Below are positions 33,150 to 45,499 of a DNA stretch of 64,000 nt, piece after piece. The stretch comes from Mastigias papua (taxonomy: Eukaryota > Cnidaria > Scyphozoa > Rhizostomeae > Mastigiidae): contig OZ025269.1 of NCBI GenBank assembly GCA_964019165.1, positions 4,909,379 to 4,973,378 on the forward strand. Direction: 5' to 3'. The stretch's first letter is position 1, and every line of letters starts with the position of its first letter. Position numbers and translations under genes: made by a program. Under the pieces are notes generated by a model, which did no database searches, had not been told where the DNA came from, and saw only the letters and a program-made list of their open reading frames with translations.

Positions 33150-33338
33150 CACCATTTATTTTTCTTTAAGTTTAAGTATTAGTTTTGTAAAACTTTTTCT
33201 GTATTTTTTGCCATATTTTATTATTGTATTTTAGCTGTATACATATTTTTTTTCTTTTTAAAGGAGGGCCCCTTGAAAACCAGCTTTGCTGAAGGGTAAC
33301 CCTCCTAAAAGATGTAAAGATGAAATGAAATGAAATGC
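33150..33338 (+). mobile_element. LINE 3' UTR with hairpin and (ATGAA)n tail
   Basis: Downstream of the LINE frame, GGAGGG (33263) and CCCTCC (about 33300) bracket a smaller inverted pair CCAGC/GCTG, a likely RNA hairpin. It is followed by GATGTAAAGATGAAATGAAA, the microsatellite-like 3' end on which such LINEs prime. Confidence 0.65.
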
Positions 33339-36300
33339 TCCGATATAGAGACGGAGCGGTTCCAATACAATGATGTATACAGATACTTTTGAATACGGTG
33401 CGTATTGGACACGCTCCGTTTTCAGCGTGAGCACCAACAACGGAGTCATTTGAATAACCCCACAGTTTAGTGAATAAAGCTCTTGTTTCAAACTGAGGCC
33501 TCACGCAACGCTTTTGCTAGAGCAGTGCGAACACTTTTCGCATTCACAGCGTAACCATTTTAAAACGAAGCAATGTGAACGAGATCCGTTTTAGCGGACA
33601 AAAACGGAGAGAAACGAATACAGAGCAGTTTGAACACGTTATTAGAGCCTGATTACATGAGGAATGCTGGTCCTCCTACCAGAGACAAATATCTTTTGCA
33701 GAGATCTCGGTATTAGTAAGAAGCATACTTAGTTTTGAGATTGCGATTACACGTATACACAGCCAGCCCTGGTAGCCGAGATCTTGCCTGCTTGAAAGAG
33801 GGCTGGTTTTGTTTCTAGGACCAGAAACGCGTTGTTTTCGTCATATAATCGGTTTGATAGGACAGGAAAGATGGATAGCTTTACCAAATCATATCTACGC
33901 AACTTGCTGCTCGGGGATGACAGATACGCCGCAGAATGAAGTTTCCTCGCGTAACCGCGAATAAAGGTCTGTCTCGGGTACTACGGTCAGCCTTCGTTAT
34001 GTAATCAAACCCTTAGAAGAGTCAACCCAATTATCCAACACCTTAGAAACTTGCTTATATTCGAAGTCTTATCCGATCTGTTGGCTAGCGACAAAATGAC
34101 AAGAAGACAACATAACACTGAAAAAATACTTGGCTTAATCCATTGCTATGCTTTGCGGGCTACAGCTAGTAGGAGGGGCTCAGCACAAACGGTCATGTAT
34201 CGTAATGTCGATAAGCGATTTAAGCTAGAAAGATTTAAAAAATCTGCCTCTGCTCACCATGCCTGTTGCTTTGTTGATATTACACTTTAAGAAGAAGCTC
34301 ACATCAATATTAAACATTAGTTGTTCTTTCTTAACTTTTCAGATTTTTTGAGCAGAGAAAGCAGTCTGCACTGATTATTCCTTGCTTTCCACCTGTGATC
34401 GGGAACTTTACTCATTACTGTTAACAGTGTGAAGATCACACACTTCGCTCACCTATTGATTAGTTGCCTGTCTAAACAACAGAGTAATGAATTCACAAAG
34501 CAAAACCTAACTTCCCATGGTCATGTTTAGGTATATATTCATACGCATGTCGATTTTTTGTCAGGAGCAAGCTACACAGTTTCAAACAACCGGCGTATTT
34601 CTTTACGCATATATCTCTGTTATATGTAGATGACATGATATAACTTTGCACATTGGAAGTTCGTGTCCGGGAGAATATTGCTACTTAATCGGGAAGAAGG
34701 CACCTTGTATGTGCAAAGAAACTGTAACTTCGATCCGATCAGTTTACGGTTGAGCCGTAGTCAAGTGTAAGTTTGACTGAGATGATATTAAGGGGAAAAT
34801 TTCTCCTTTTACACACAAGATTTCAGTTATGGTATATTGCTCTGGATGAAGATCAAATTGTCCTGTTGAACATTAAATTTTCATCAGATGCCGATAACTC
34901 ATAAATTTTGCTGATCTTTATAAATATACCTATTTGAACGGTATCTTTCTGTTCCGCTTTTAGTTGTTGATTATACGGCTTACAGAGGTTTATAATACTC
35001 ATTTCTTTACAATTCACTTCTTATTACCGTTTACAATTAGTTCCTCTTGCAAGCTATGTGAGGAGTTATTAGTAATACCATTCTACTTACTTGCGCTCTA
35101 TCGTACTCTGCGAAAATTCCATGGTGCTACTGCAAAATGTCTGCAATCATTTTTCACATTTTTCTTAGTCACTAGGAACTATACTCTTTTGATTTCACGT
35201 GTATCCTTCTGGGGCCACTAAACAGTGGAGTAGAGGTACACAATGACTACTATCTATACTTTCTATGATGCTAAGCAGTTATATGATAATGACTGTGCAT
35301 TGTCCTATAGCCTCAGGTGCCAACACATACAGGTTTTTTATAAGAAAAGTATATATGAAGCTCAAATCCGGCAAAAACTAAAACCTTTAAGAAACACAGG
35401 CAGGCTGAGCTTTAACAATAAACTTAAAGAACCTGTTTTGCAAGAAATTTGTTATCAAACTAGAAATTGCAACACCCTTCTCTCAAGTGTTTGGAAATTT
35501 AGCATCCTATTTCTCGTCTTACAGTTACCTTGCTGCTATAGGTAATTTCTAGAATTTTAGGAAGCATCATGCCTGAAAGCAGAAAGTTTGCTTCTTATAT
35601 AGAAAAGCGTGTAATTCTCAAGCTGCAATTTGTGTGGACAAACTTCACTAGAAATGTCTTTTCTTTCACAAATTATGAAGAAGCTGAAATGGTGATGATC
35701 ATCATATGATTTGCAGACGATTCCTAAACAGAATACCATTAGTGGTTTAACGCATTTGCTCTCCTTCAAACTTGTTTGAGCTAGAACTCTATAAATAAGG
35801 AATATGACTTTCATGGTTTGCTTCAACTTAAAATCTACCTGTGACATTTATGAGCAACAGTTTTCTTGCGTTAAGAACTGAAGGGTTCCAGCTCGTTGTA
35901 AATGCGATATTCGCCATTTTTCATGACATAACTCCATGCTGCTTTGATGTTTAAAAGTCCTCTTGGAATAGATGGATATTTTGATAACATATCCTGTTGA
36001 AAGTAAAGTCAGTTGCTCAACAACAAGACTAAAAAGCTCACCTTTCAATTTAGAGCAAATCGTTCATTAGAATACAGACGTAGCTGCATCGCATTATAAG
36101 GCCATTGGAAAGGATACTTATGCGCAGCTGATGAGGTAATAAGGAATGAGAACACACGGCACCAACTAAATAACCCATTTTGCAAAACTTCACGTATTAT
36201 GCTATTCAAAACGAGCTATTAGATCAGGTCTCATCACGTGCATCATGCAAAGATAGGAAAGCTTGGAGAAAATTAACTTTTTCGACAGTCGTACACGAGT

Positions 36301-37076
36301 ATATCAGTAATAAGGAGCGTCTTGCGTTTTGCCCGTGTTCTGTGACTAAAAACTTGGTAGTCAAAGAAGACTTTTTAATATTTCTATAACCTAGTAAATG
36401 TCAAGAGCGAAACTGTGTTTAAAGATATTAAGGACGTATTACTTAGATTTAAGCAGCAACCAGAAAACTACAGAGGCTGGGCACATAACTGAGTCAGCAA
36501 TACATTGGTGAATAACGAGTGGCATTGCTGCAAGACTATCAGCTAGAAGGCCGAAAGTACCGATTATTTATTGCCTATGGTCATACCCCAAGGTTCCTAG
36601 TAAAATAGCTCATTTCTTGGAGCAAAGTTCTGAACGAAACGCAGAGCTCAGTTTTTTTTATAATCAATTAAAAATACAAAAGACAAAAATACAACTACTG
36701 TGCCGATCATGGCGAGAATGGACACTAGGCCATCGTAGTCCCCACCAAGACACTTACGATTCATAATTTGTAGTTTATGAGGAAAAACACAAACAAATAA
36801 ACGAATTATAGAGAAAAGAAAAAAAAATTTTTAATGTCTGTCTCACTTTTGATGTCAGGAAATAATATCAGCAGATATGGAGGATTTGGAAAATTTTTGG
36901 TGCTAGGTATTGACCCGCACAGAAAGATGCAATCAAAGAATTATCAGAGATATTACCTAACACCAAATGCGAGGCAGAAGTTATCCACAAAAAGAACTAA
37001 GGTACACAAAGAAGATGTTGGGAAAGGGATGCTGCTTACTTATGAAGAGCGCTTCATAAGCATAAGGTTGCAAGTT

Positions 37077-37434
<358 letters not shown>

Positions 37435-37561
37435 GATATGCTACAATACATTTGTAGTACTTGGTTCTTTTTCTTCTTTCTTTGAGACAAAGAATAAGGT
37501 TGCATTTCAAGTTAACCTTCTTTCTCTGTATAGCATTAGATTAATAAGATAAGTAAATTAC

Positions 37562-37804
37562 CTTGCAAAAGTTTATTCCCAACTCTGATGGGTTGATTTT
37601 TTGACTCTCACCCATGGCATAAATCTCTAATGGGTACCCAAGCAGAGATTGTATTAGATCACCAACAGTCATGCTAACCATGAACACATCTTTGAAAGTT
37701 ATCTTCTTTGCACCAATTTTTGCAAACACGTATAGGACTATGGAGTTTAAACTGGTTGATATAGCTGCACTTATGCCAAGTAAAATTGGCACAACGATCT
37801 GCAT
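37562..37804 (-). CDS. Opsin B, exon 1 (TM1-TM2)
   Basis: First recognised coding exon of opsin B, 81 codons from ATG at 37804 to Lys before donor GTAATTTAC. It has TM1 with the conserved Asn (SLNSIVLY), TM2 with VGDLIQSLLGY (conserved Asp), and the TM3-side disulphide Cys in NFCK. As in opsin A the ATG is at the membrane edge of TM1. The frame is open a little further upstream (ERYGRK) to an acceptor-like CATTGCAG, so an upstream N-terminal exon is possible; no upstream in-frame ATG exists before a TGA. The equivalent site in opsin A is not a clean acceptor, which favours the simple start. Confidence 0.9.
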
Positions 37805-37851
37805 TTTCCTGCCGTATCTCTCCTGCAATGAAATTGCTGTGAATCACCCAG

Positions 37852-37884
37852 TCTTATAGGCAGTGACAGGTGTTTTATCAAGGG
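37852..37884 (-). promoter_or_regulatory. Putative opsin B core promoter
   Basis: Minus-strand TATAAGA (37852-37858) lies about 50 bp before the opsin B ATG. Immediately upstream is the same conserved block seen before opsin A (plus strand GCAGTGACAGG...TTTTATCA), including the E-box CACCTG. The flanking sequence on either side is more diverged than the block itself. Confidence 0.4.
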
Positions 37885-40140
37885 AACTTTTGATGTTTCT
37901 ATCATGCAGAGCAGCAGCTGAAACTGCAGCTTGGGTTGCGTTCCTTGCCTTGTACTTCATGTTTATGCAGTTTTCTTGGTTGGATCGTTCCGCAACATTC
38001 ACGAAAGTCACAGCGGGCTACGAAACATCCTTCTTGCACATCTTTGCAGAGCTATTTGAAGAGATGATTTTGTGACGAGGATAAGCTTGTTGAAGAAGGA
38101 ACCTTTTAACAATTTGCAGCCCCTCTTCCTCTATAGTACGAAATCATACACCTAGAAATTAATGAGAGTTATCAATTTCACATTTTGTATCGTTGGTTCC
38201 CTTAAAATATTAGCCCCTTATTGCACTAATATTGAATGAATCTGGCTATGACGCTTAGAATGAAGATAGTAAAAAATTGGTTGCACTGTGGATTTCAATT
38301 ATATATTTGATATATTTTCTCTGATTACCCATTAAAGTACTTGATATATTTGATAGTTCGACTGCCCAATAACTTGAGCATTCGCTGCTTCGAAAGAACA
38401 AATTCTCTTCGTTTAGGCTTCCTAAAAGATACTACGCGGCAACTCGATCATACCATTACTTTAACAATTCCACTTTTCATTTCAATTGTATGGATTAAAA
38501 AGCAAGGCATAACTTATAATATGTACAGCGCAACCGTTAATGAAATTTATAGCTCCATTTTAACTCGATTTGACCTTGGCAACTTTTATGTGGACTTGCG
38601 TCATTTGGTTTCTGCAACTGCAAGATAGAAATAACACTTGAATTACGATTCACTGAGCATTTTGAATGCACTATCTGTTTTTGACGTGTCAAAGCATTAA
38701 CGTAGATTAATCTTAATACTTTTTATACAATAGAATAAAGTTATGTCATTATGTAGAAGTGTTTTGACCGTGAATAGGAAATGTACAGCTGAAACGTGAG
38801 CATGCAATTACAAGCAAAAGGAGGCCTGCATTGGTAGTGCATGAATAGCACCACAGGCGGATCCACGGACAAGATCTCTGCCGCACGGTGAACTGAACTG
38901 ACGAGTAGTAAATGGGGCAAACTTCGATGCCTTGATAGAGCGCATCCTGACATTTGCAAGCAAAATTTACCTATGCGCTCTTTGCAGCTAATCCTTAAGT
39001 CACATATTCTTTACTTCTCACATTTTACCTAATTCACCAGGGTAAGGAGTGGTAGACATACCATACTTAGTCGCATGGGAATTGCTTGAACAAAAGCGTT
39101 AGCCAAATACTGTATTCCATCTGTTGCTTCCTTTCCATCTTCATGTCCATCTAAGCAAGGGTGTCGCTGATGAACTCGGCGACGGGGGTACGAGGTTTTA
39201 TCTTCCGACAAACCGGGTGGTCAATGTCTGAGCATTTACTAACGTAAAGGGTGCCATGAATTGCCATTGGATAGTATATCAAAGAAATGATTTAACAACA
39301 GCTCCTGACGCCAGGGGGTGCTGCATTCGCGAGTATGTACAGTATATACCTTCCTTTCATCTAGCGTATAATTTGAAGTTTTCTAGGTATTCGAATTAGA
39401 TTAGTTTCTTGTAATTTCGCATTGCAGGAGCTATGCGTCGAACTTTCGAATTAAAATTATTTCCTACACAAAAACATGCATCCACAAAAACTCACTTAGA
39501 GGATGCAGAGTGGGTTTTGACTAGTTGATTAGTAAGCTATTTTGCTTAGTGACTAGTGAGCAATTTTATCCAGAAGCTAAGAATAATGACTAGCAATGTT
39601 CGTCCATTTGACTTTTTTGACTAACTCACTTAAAGTTACAATTGAAATGATCGACTTGGCAAAGAAAGTTATGAGCAAACCAATGCGAAGCCCCGAAGGA
39701 CCTGAGGAAACACCAGCAAGGGCCACAACAGATCAGTTTAGATTTTTCAATTCGAAGTTTTAGAAAGCTGTCGAAGGTGAATACGGCTGTGAATGCAAAT
39801 GTTGCAGTTTCAGTTAAAATGTAAAGTTCGCTTACTCTTGTAGTGGAGCATCGCTTTTTGAGTTGCAAGAAGTAGATATCCAATGCCCATATCCTTACGG
39901 TACTGCCAAATGATATCTGCAGTTGCAACGGGAAGCTTGAAGAAGATGACAGATGCTGGTTTCTCGTACTTTCTCTCACAACAGTCATTTTATCCAGTCC
40001 CACCTAGCAGCATGGCATTTGGAAGCATCACAATTTTAGGAAAGCAAAAATTAAAAGTATACAACTTATCAGAATGTCTCCACAAGGAAAGAAGAAGCTG
40101 TGAGACTGGTGGTTGCAAAACCTAAAGGGAGTTACCCAAC
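37885..40140. other. Upstream flank of opsin B, no gene seen
   Basis: AT-rich intergenic DNA. To about 38700 it retains patches of similarity with the upstream flank of opsin A. No coding region or repeat family is recognised; an (AC)n-rich stretch begins near 40178. Confidence 0.4.
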
Positions 40141-40282
40141 GAAATCCAAGGCAGTGTTCCGAGAAAGCCAACTCCGAAACACACGCACACACACACGGAG
40201 CCACAGGCACACAGACACAGACACAAACACACAGATATATATATATATATATATATGAAAAGTGAAAGTGCGAGAAAATAAT

Positions 40283-40355
40283 CGACCCGAGCGGGATTCG
40301 AACTCGCGACCCCTGACTTTGTACGTCGGTGCTCTACCAACTGAGCTATCGGGCC
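40283..40355 (-). tRNA. tRNA-like gene, left arm of palindrome 1
   Basis: A 73-nt cloverleaf: acceptor GGCCCGA/TCGGGTC with one G-U pair, D stem GCTC/GAGC with GG in the loop, a five-pair anticodon arm with one mismatch, a T stem with one mismatch and T loop TTCGAAT. With U33 in place the anticodon reads ACA, unusual for eukaryotes. It is best treated as a tRNA-derived repeat unit, not a proven functional tRNA. Confidence 0.5.
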
Positions 40356-40606
40356 ACGCTTCCAAATCGTTGCTCAAGGGTAGGTCATTTGCTCGCACCG
40401 CCCCTCTCTTAACCAATTTGCAGAGGGGAGCCATCGCAGCTCCATCGCAATGTGCATTGGACCTACTGTTGAGAGAGGACTGCTCACACCAGGGGGGCCA
40501 TCGCAGCCCCATCGACTGGATAGAGTGATGGCTCCCCTGTGCAAATTGGTTAAGAGAGGGGCGGTGCGAGCAAATTACCTACCCTTGAGCAACGATTTGG
40601 AAGCGT

Positions 40607-40679
40607 GGCCCGATAGCTCATTTGGTAGAGCACCGACGTACAAAGCCAGGGGTCGCGAGTTCGAATCCCGTTCGGGTCG
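40607..40679 (+). tRNA. tRNA-like gene, right arm of palindrome 1
   Basis: Inverted copy of the unit at 40283-40355. Acceptor and D arms are intact; the anticodon stem and T stem each carry an extra substitution (GCCAG, CCCGT). The anticodon by position is again ACA. Confidence 0.45.
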
Positions 40680-40734
40680 ATTATTTTCGCGCACTTTCAC
40701 TTTTCATTTCTTCCAAACCCTGTTGCTTCTACTT

Positions 40735-40882
<148 letters not shown>

Positions 40883-40980
40883 CGATCAGTAGCTAGCGAG
40901 TAACCAGGATTTCTCCTTTTTCGGTGCAGCCAGAAAGGTTGATATAATGCTCAAAAAAAGCCAGGAGAAAATTAAAATTT

Positions 40981-41051
40981 GCCACCACCTGGGATCGAAC
41001 CAGGGTCTCTCGCATTCCGGGCAAGCGTCGTAACCACTAGACCACAGTGGC
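40981..41051 (-). tRNA. tRNA-Glu-like unit, left arm of palindrome 2
   Basis: 71 nt with acceptor GCCACTG/TGGTGGC, D arm GTCT...AGTGGTTA, a good anticodon stem CTTGC/GCGAG and a perfect T stem CCTGG/CCAGG. Position 33 is C instead of the conserved U and the anticodon position reads GGA. There is no long variable arm as a serine tRNA would have. It is probably a tRNA-Glu-derived pseudogene or SINE head. Confidence 0.45.
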
Positions 41052-41054
41052 ATA

Positions 41055-41122
<68 letters not shown>

Positions 41123-41212
41123 CAAGCTACTGAGTTCATATGTAGAGCTGCTTGAAAAAGGCGAAAGCCGAAAGTAACCTAAAGGTGCTAAAAACCAGGA
41201 GAGTTAAAACAA

Positions 41213-41284
41213 GCCACTGTGGTCTAGTGGTTAAGACGCTTGCCCGGAAAGCAAGAGATCCGTGGTTCGATTCCCGGTGGTGGC
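41213..41284 (+). tRNA. tRNA-Glu-like unit, right arm of palindrome 2
   Basis: Inverted copy of 40981-41051, 72 nt, with two mismatches in the T stem and the same C33 and GGA. Outside the acceptor stem, GTTAAAAC and GTTTTAATTTTCTCC continue the pairing, so the unit is embedded in a larger hairpin. Confidence 0.45.
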
Positions 41285-41376
41285 AAGTTTTAATTTTCTC
41301 CTGATTTTTCTGAGAATAATAATGTTTCTGTCTGCACTGAAAAAGGAGAAATCCTGGTTACTCGCAAGCTACTGAG

Positions 41377-41543
<167 letters not shown>

Positions 41544-42533
41544 AGAAGAAGAGCTACACACACAAATCAACAATACACAAAGACCTGACTACATCAGCAA
41601 ACCACCTATGGAAACACTTTCAGCGCCCATAGAAGCACCAGCACCAATCAAGCCACGTTCATACGCTGAGATTCTGAAACCAAAACAGAACTACAAAATA
41701 CCACGAAGAACGGAAACAAGAACCAACTGCAATGACCCAAGAAGGAACCCAACAACTACTGATACCATCACCAAGAAACAACACACCAATCAACGATTCC
41801 AACTCCAAGAAAACGAGCAGACATATGATTACCAAAAAAACGGAAGAAGCCCCCGACCAACAAATATGGAAGGGGGCATGCAAGAACTAATTGCCAGCAC
41901 GATGCAAGCTTTCGAGCTTTTACAGCACAACTTCTTAAGAATCACAGATATAAGAAGGATCCGTATGGACGAATAGTAAATCTGAGTAAGCATTCTTTTA
42001 CTTTAAATATATTTCAGCTACTTAACAAAGGACTCAATTTTTTCCCCAGCCCACCCCAATACCATAAGGATAAACTACAAGAAGATCTTAACAATTTTCT
42101 TAGAAGGATTAAATTAAAAGCCCACTTTGGAATAACTGAGTACAACCCTACAATAATAGACAAACTTAAGGAAAATAAAAGCACATTCAGACCCACTAAT
42201 ATAGACCCAACAATCCATACTTTTGAAACTGCAGTTAAAACAGACATAGCAGATCACGTAGTAACACAGTAACCATAACCAAACCCTTGCCAAACCCCAA
42301 AGGGACGCCATAAAACAACTTTCACAAAGAAATGATTTAGTCATAACACGAGCAGATAAAGGAGGAGCAATTGTCATCTGGGGCATAGAAGAATACCTTA
42401 AGGAAGCTAATAGGCAACTCAGCAACACTGAATTCTATCAAGAGCTATCGATAGACCCATCCCTAGACTTTCAGAAAACAATATCTAATTCACTTTCAGA
42501 AATGCATATGAATAACCTCATTAATAAAGAACT

Positions 42534-43595
42534 ATGGATACTCTTACACCCTTAAGCACCACGCCAGTCCGCTTTTATCTGCTCCCTAAAATACATAAAA
42601 AGAATAATCCAGGTAGGCCAGTCGTCTCCTCAGTGAACTGCCACACAACTAAAATATCGAGATACGTGGATCATCACATACAACCTCTTGCTAAACAAGT
42701 TAAGTCCTACATACGAGACACAACTGATTTCTTAAACAAAATTAAATCTCTAAAGATAATACCCCATAACGCAATCCTTGTAACATTAGACGTCAGATCA
42801 TTATATTCTAATATTAAACATGATGAAGGACTATCAGCCCTGAAAGAATGCCTTGATAATAGAACAACTAAAAATCCCACCACTGCAGTTATAACAACCC
42901 TCATGAATCACATACTTACACTTAATAATTTTAACTTCAACGGAAGATACTTTCTTCAAATCAAAGGTTGTGCCATGGGCACGGTAGCAGCCCCCTCATA
43001 TGCCACCATTTTCATGGGTAACTTCGAAGAGAAATACATTTATCTAGTAATCAACAAAGAATGTCTTGCTTATTATCGATACATTGATGACATATTCCTT
43101 ATTTATACAGGAAAAGAAACAAAATTAATTGAATTTCTAACCAATCTTAAGACCCAACACGACTCCATTAAATTCGACTTTGAAAAGTCTTACAAATCTA
43201 TAGCATTCCTTGACACATTAGTATATTTCGATGATAAGAGACAGCTACAAACAACTTTATACACAAAACCAACTGACACTCACAACTACCTACACTTCAG
43301 TTCAGCCCACCCCAAACACTTAAGACATAGTCTACCATACTCTCAAGCACTTAGAATTAGAAGAATATGCTCACATAATATAGCATTTAACACACACCTA
43401 GAGAAACTTAAAAAACGATTTAAAGCAAGAGGCTATAAACACTCCTTAGTGGAAGAGCAAATCAACAAAGCAGCCACCATCAACAGAAATAATACTCTAC
43501 AACTGACGGAAAAACATACGGAAAATCGTATCCCCTTAGTCACAACATTTAATATGACCCTTCCACCAATAAACAACATTCTTCACAACCGCTGA
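42534..43595 (+). pseudogene. PLE reverse transcriptase core
   Basis: A 353-codon open part of a PLE polymerase. FYLLPKIHKKNNPGRPVVSS opens the fingers region, LVTLDVRSLYSNI holds the first catalytic Asp, GCAMGTVAAPSYATIFM is motif B and YRYIDDIFLIY is motif C with both Asp residues. SIAFLDTLVYF and TLYTKPTDTHNYLHF complete the palm and thumb. N-terminal sequence in other frames (LLNKGLNFFPSPPQYHKDKL near 42018; TRADKGGAIVIWG near 42350) belongs to the same polyprotein, which is therefore frameshifted. Catalytic residues remain, so decay is recent to moderate. Confidence 0.93.
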
Positions 43596-44198
43596 GAGAT
43601 CTTAAAACTTAAACCTTACTTTAGTAACATTTTTAAAGAACCAGGTATGCTAGCTTTCCGACGACCTACGAACCTTAAAGAAATGATTGGCAGCAACAAC
43701 ATCTTAAACAGCAAAGTCGTTCAAAAATATCCTAAGAAAACACACACTATAAAATTTTGTCACCCATGCAACTCCACTAATAGTTTATGCTGTAACCATA
43801 TAAAATCAACAAGCTCGTTTAAAAGTTTTGCTACACACCATTTACAACATTTATCATCAAACCAACTGCAAAAGCAAAAATGTCATATACCTATTAGAAT
43901 GCATTTATTGCAATAAACAATACATAGGTAAATCAGAATGGCCCTTTAATATTAGACTGAACAACTACAGACATAGAATCAGATCAACCGATTTTGATAA
44001 ACTACTCCCTGTGGAACAACATTCCGCCAACCAGACCATAACTTCTCTATACACGCTAAATTCACCATCATAGAAAAAATAGAAACAGCCCCACCAGAAA
44101 AAATTACAACAATTTTAGAGTCCCATGAAGACAGATGGATTAAACACCTTAAGACATTATGCCCTAATGGGTTAAACAATAAACTAAACCACCCATGA
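43596..44198 (+). pseudogene. PLE linker and GIY-YIG endonuclease
   Basis: Continues the polymerase frame after one stop: AFRRPTNLKEMIGSNN is the conserved PLE linker, followed by a Cys/His cluster (FCHPC, LCC). A frameshift then leads to NVIYLLECIYCNKQYIGKS and EWPFNIRLNNYRHRI, the GIY-YIG nuclease signature. A last shift near 44020 leads to HEDRWIKHLKT and the stop at 44196-44198. The domain provides target nicking in PLEs; here it is inactivated by the frameshifts. Confidence 0.85.
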
Positions 44199-44422
44199 AA
44201 CTTCTAAAAAACTTTCTAAAAAAATACCAAAGGATAAGAGCCACAGCACACCGTTCATTCATTGTTTACACATTGTTTCCGTGTGGCCTATCAACTTATT
44301 AAACGAAAGTCAATAAAAAGTCAACCCATAATACCCCTTAATTAAACTTAACATTGTATTACATATCCTACGTCATATTGCAAATTTTAGTTATAAAAAC
44401 AGTAGTGTAAGCACATTTTGTT

Positions 44423-44463
44423 ATTCTCCTGATGATGACCATCGGTCGAAACTAGTAGAGAAT
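44423..44463 (+). ncRNA. Hammerhead ribozyme motif of the 44-kb PLE
   Basis: A 41-nt type I hammerhead layout: stem I ATTCTC closed by GAGAAT (six perfect pairs), core CTGATGA, one extra T, stem II GACC-ATC-GGTC (four perfect pairs), GAA, a two-pair stem III AC/GT with a TA loop, and cleavage-site A before GAGAAT. Such minimal motifs with a tiny stem III are the known PLE type. The extra base between core and stem II may weaken it. Confidence 0.75.
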
Positions 44464-44508
44464 TATATACATATTACAAGAAACTCCAGATCGTCTTTCT
44501 CTTGTTCA

Positions 44509-44511
<3 letters not shown>

Positions 44512-44580
<69 letters not shown>
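44512..44580. repeat. (TA)n microsatellite right of PLE
   Basis: A (TA)n tract of about 70 bp directly after the PLE 3' end, matching the (TA)n on its left. Confidence 0.95.
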
Positions 44581-44582
<2 letters not shown>

Positions 44583-45496
44583 GCACAAGTGTATATACTT
44601 TTGTGTAGATCCATTCTGCCGAACTGTAGGAGGGAATTGGATTGGCTACTGTATGAAATATTGATTATCAGGGATATCAAGCCTACATTGAACTGGCAAT
44701 CATAGTCCATTGCTGTCAATTTGTTTGCAAATAGGTTCTGCGCCAAGAATCTAAGGGCCAAAAAGTTTTAGTATCATATGGTTTCAGATCCCCACTGCTT
44801 ATCTTTCAATATGTGTTGTCCTTTCTCGATTGATGATGATGTTAGGAAGAACTGAAATCTCCTTAAACAAAATTATCAAAGCTAACATTTATTGCTAGCT
44901 TTCAGTTTATCTTCACATCGATTTTGATATCAAATCATCGCAATCTCAGCCTCTATTCTGCCATGTATACCCATAATATGGTTACTTGAAGTTCACTCTT
45001 TTGCACCAGAGTTACTTATAGTCTTTTTTCATTTGCATGCATCACTCTGCGAAGATCATACTTTATGTTACAGTAGGGCTCGGCAATTTAATCCTCCTAT
45101 TAGACATTATCATTGCTCGGCCTGGATACGTTCACTTTAATCATGTCTATTTCTGAGTCTCTCAGATAGAGGCTTATAATGTGGTTAACAATTACGATCT
45201 TGCATGCACATTGTAACCCACCTTGGCTACCTTCAGATAAAAATAGACTGGTGCTATAGATAGATATACGTCTATTGACGACAACCAGATATGATGCGAA
45301 AATATACAACAAGTACTTTCAATCTGCAAAACATGCTTCAGATTATGCTTATATCCATCTTCAGTTGCTGTGATATAACAATAAGTGCTGATGGAGCATA
45401 TTAGTATACGTTGTAAACTCATTCGAAGATTAAATGAAAATGTATTCGAGAAAGAAAACAACAAGAACCGTTCTATAAGGGCTAGAACGTATATTA
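44581..45496. other. No gene recognised
   Basis: AT-rich sequence between a (TA)n tract and another PLE fragment. I see no coding region. The first 130 bp read LYEILIIRDIKPTLN, which resembles a worn PLE C-terminal tail, but this is too short to call. Confidence 0.3.
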
Positions 45497-45499
45497 TCC

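Larger units (their letters stand above)
40255..40707. repeat. tRNA-bearing palindrome 1
   Basis: Two near-identical 181-bp arms in inverted orientation (40255-40435 and 40527-40707) around a 91-bp spacer. Each arm carries a tRNA-like gene pointing outwards. Arm ends read ATGAAAAGTGAAAG and its complement. A short (AT)n tract lies left and a long (TA)n tract starts shortly right of it. Arms differ by several substitutions, so it is not a simple assembly mirror. Confidence 0.85.

Noticed and set aside
41176..41200. GGCGAAAGCCGAAAG as a hammerhead core in palindrome 2
   Set aside because: The GAAA and a stem II-like hairpin are present but no CTGANGA core or closing stem I was found.
41974..42017. 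Short intron in the 44-kb PLE (GTAAAT...TTTCAG)
   Set aside because: Reading straight through gives a continuous conserved PLE frame (YGRIVNLSKHSFTLNIFQLL), so a frameshift upstream explains the apparent stop better.
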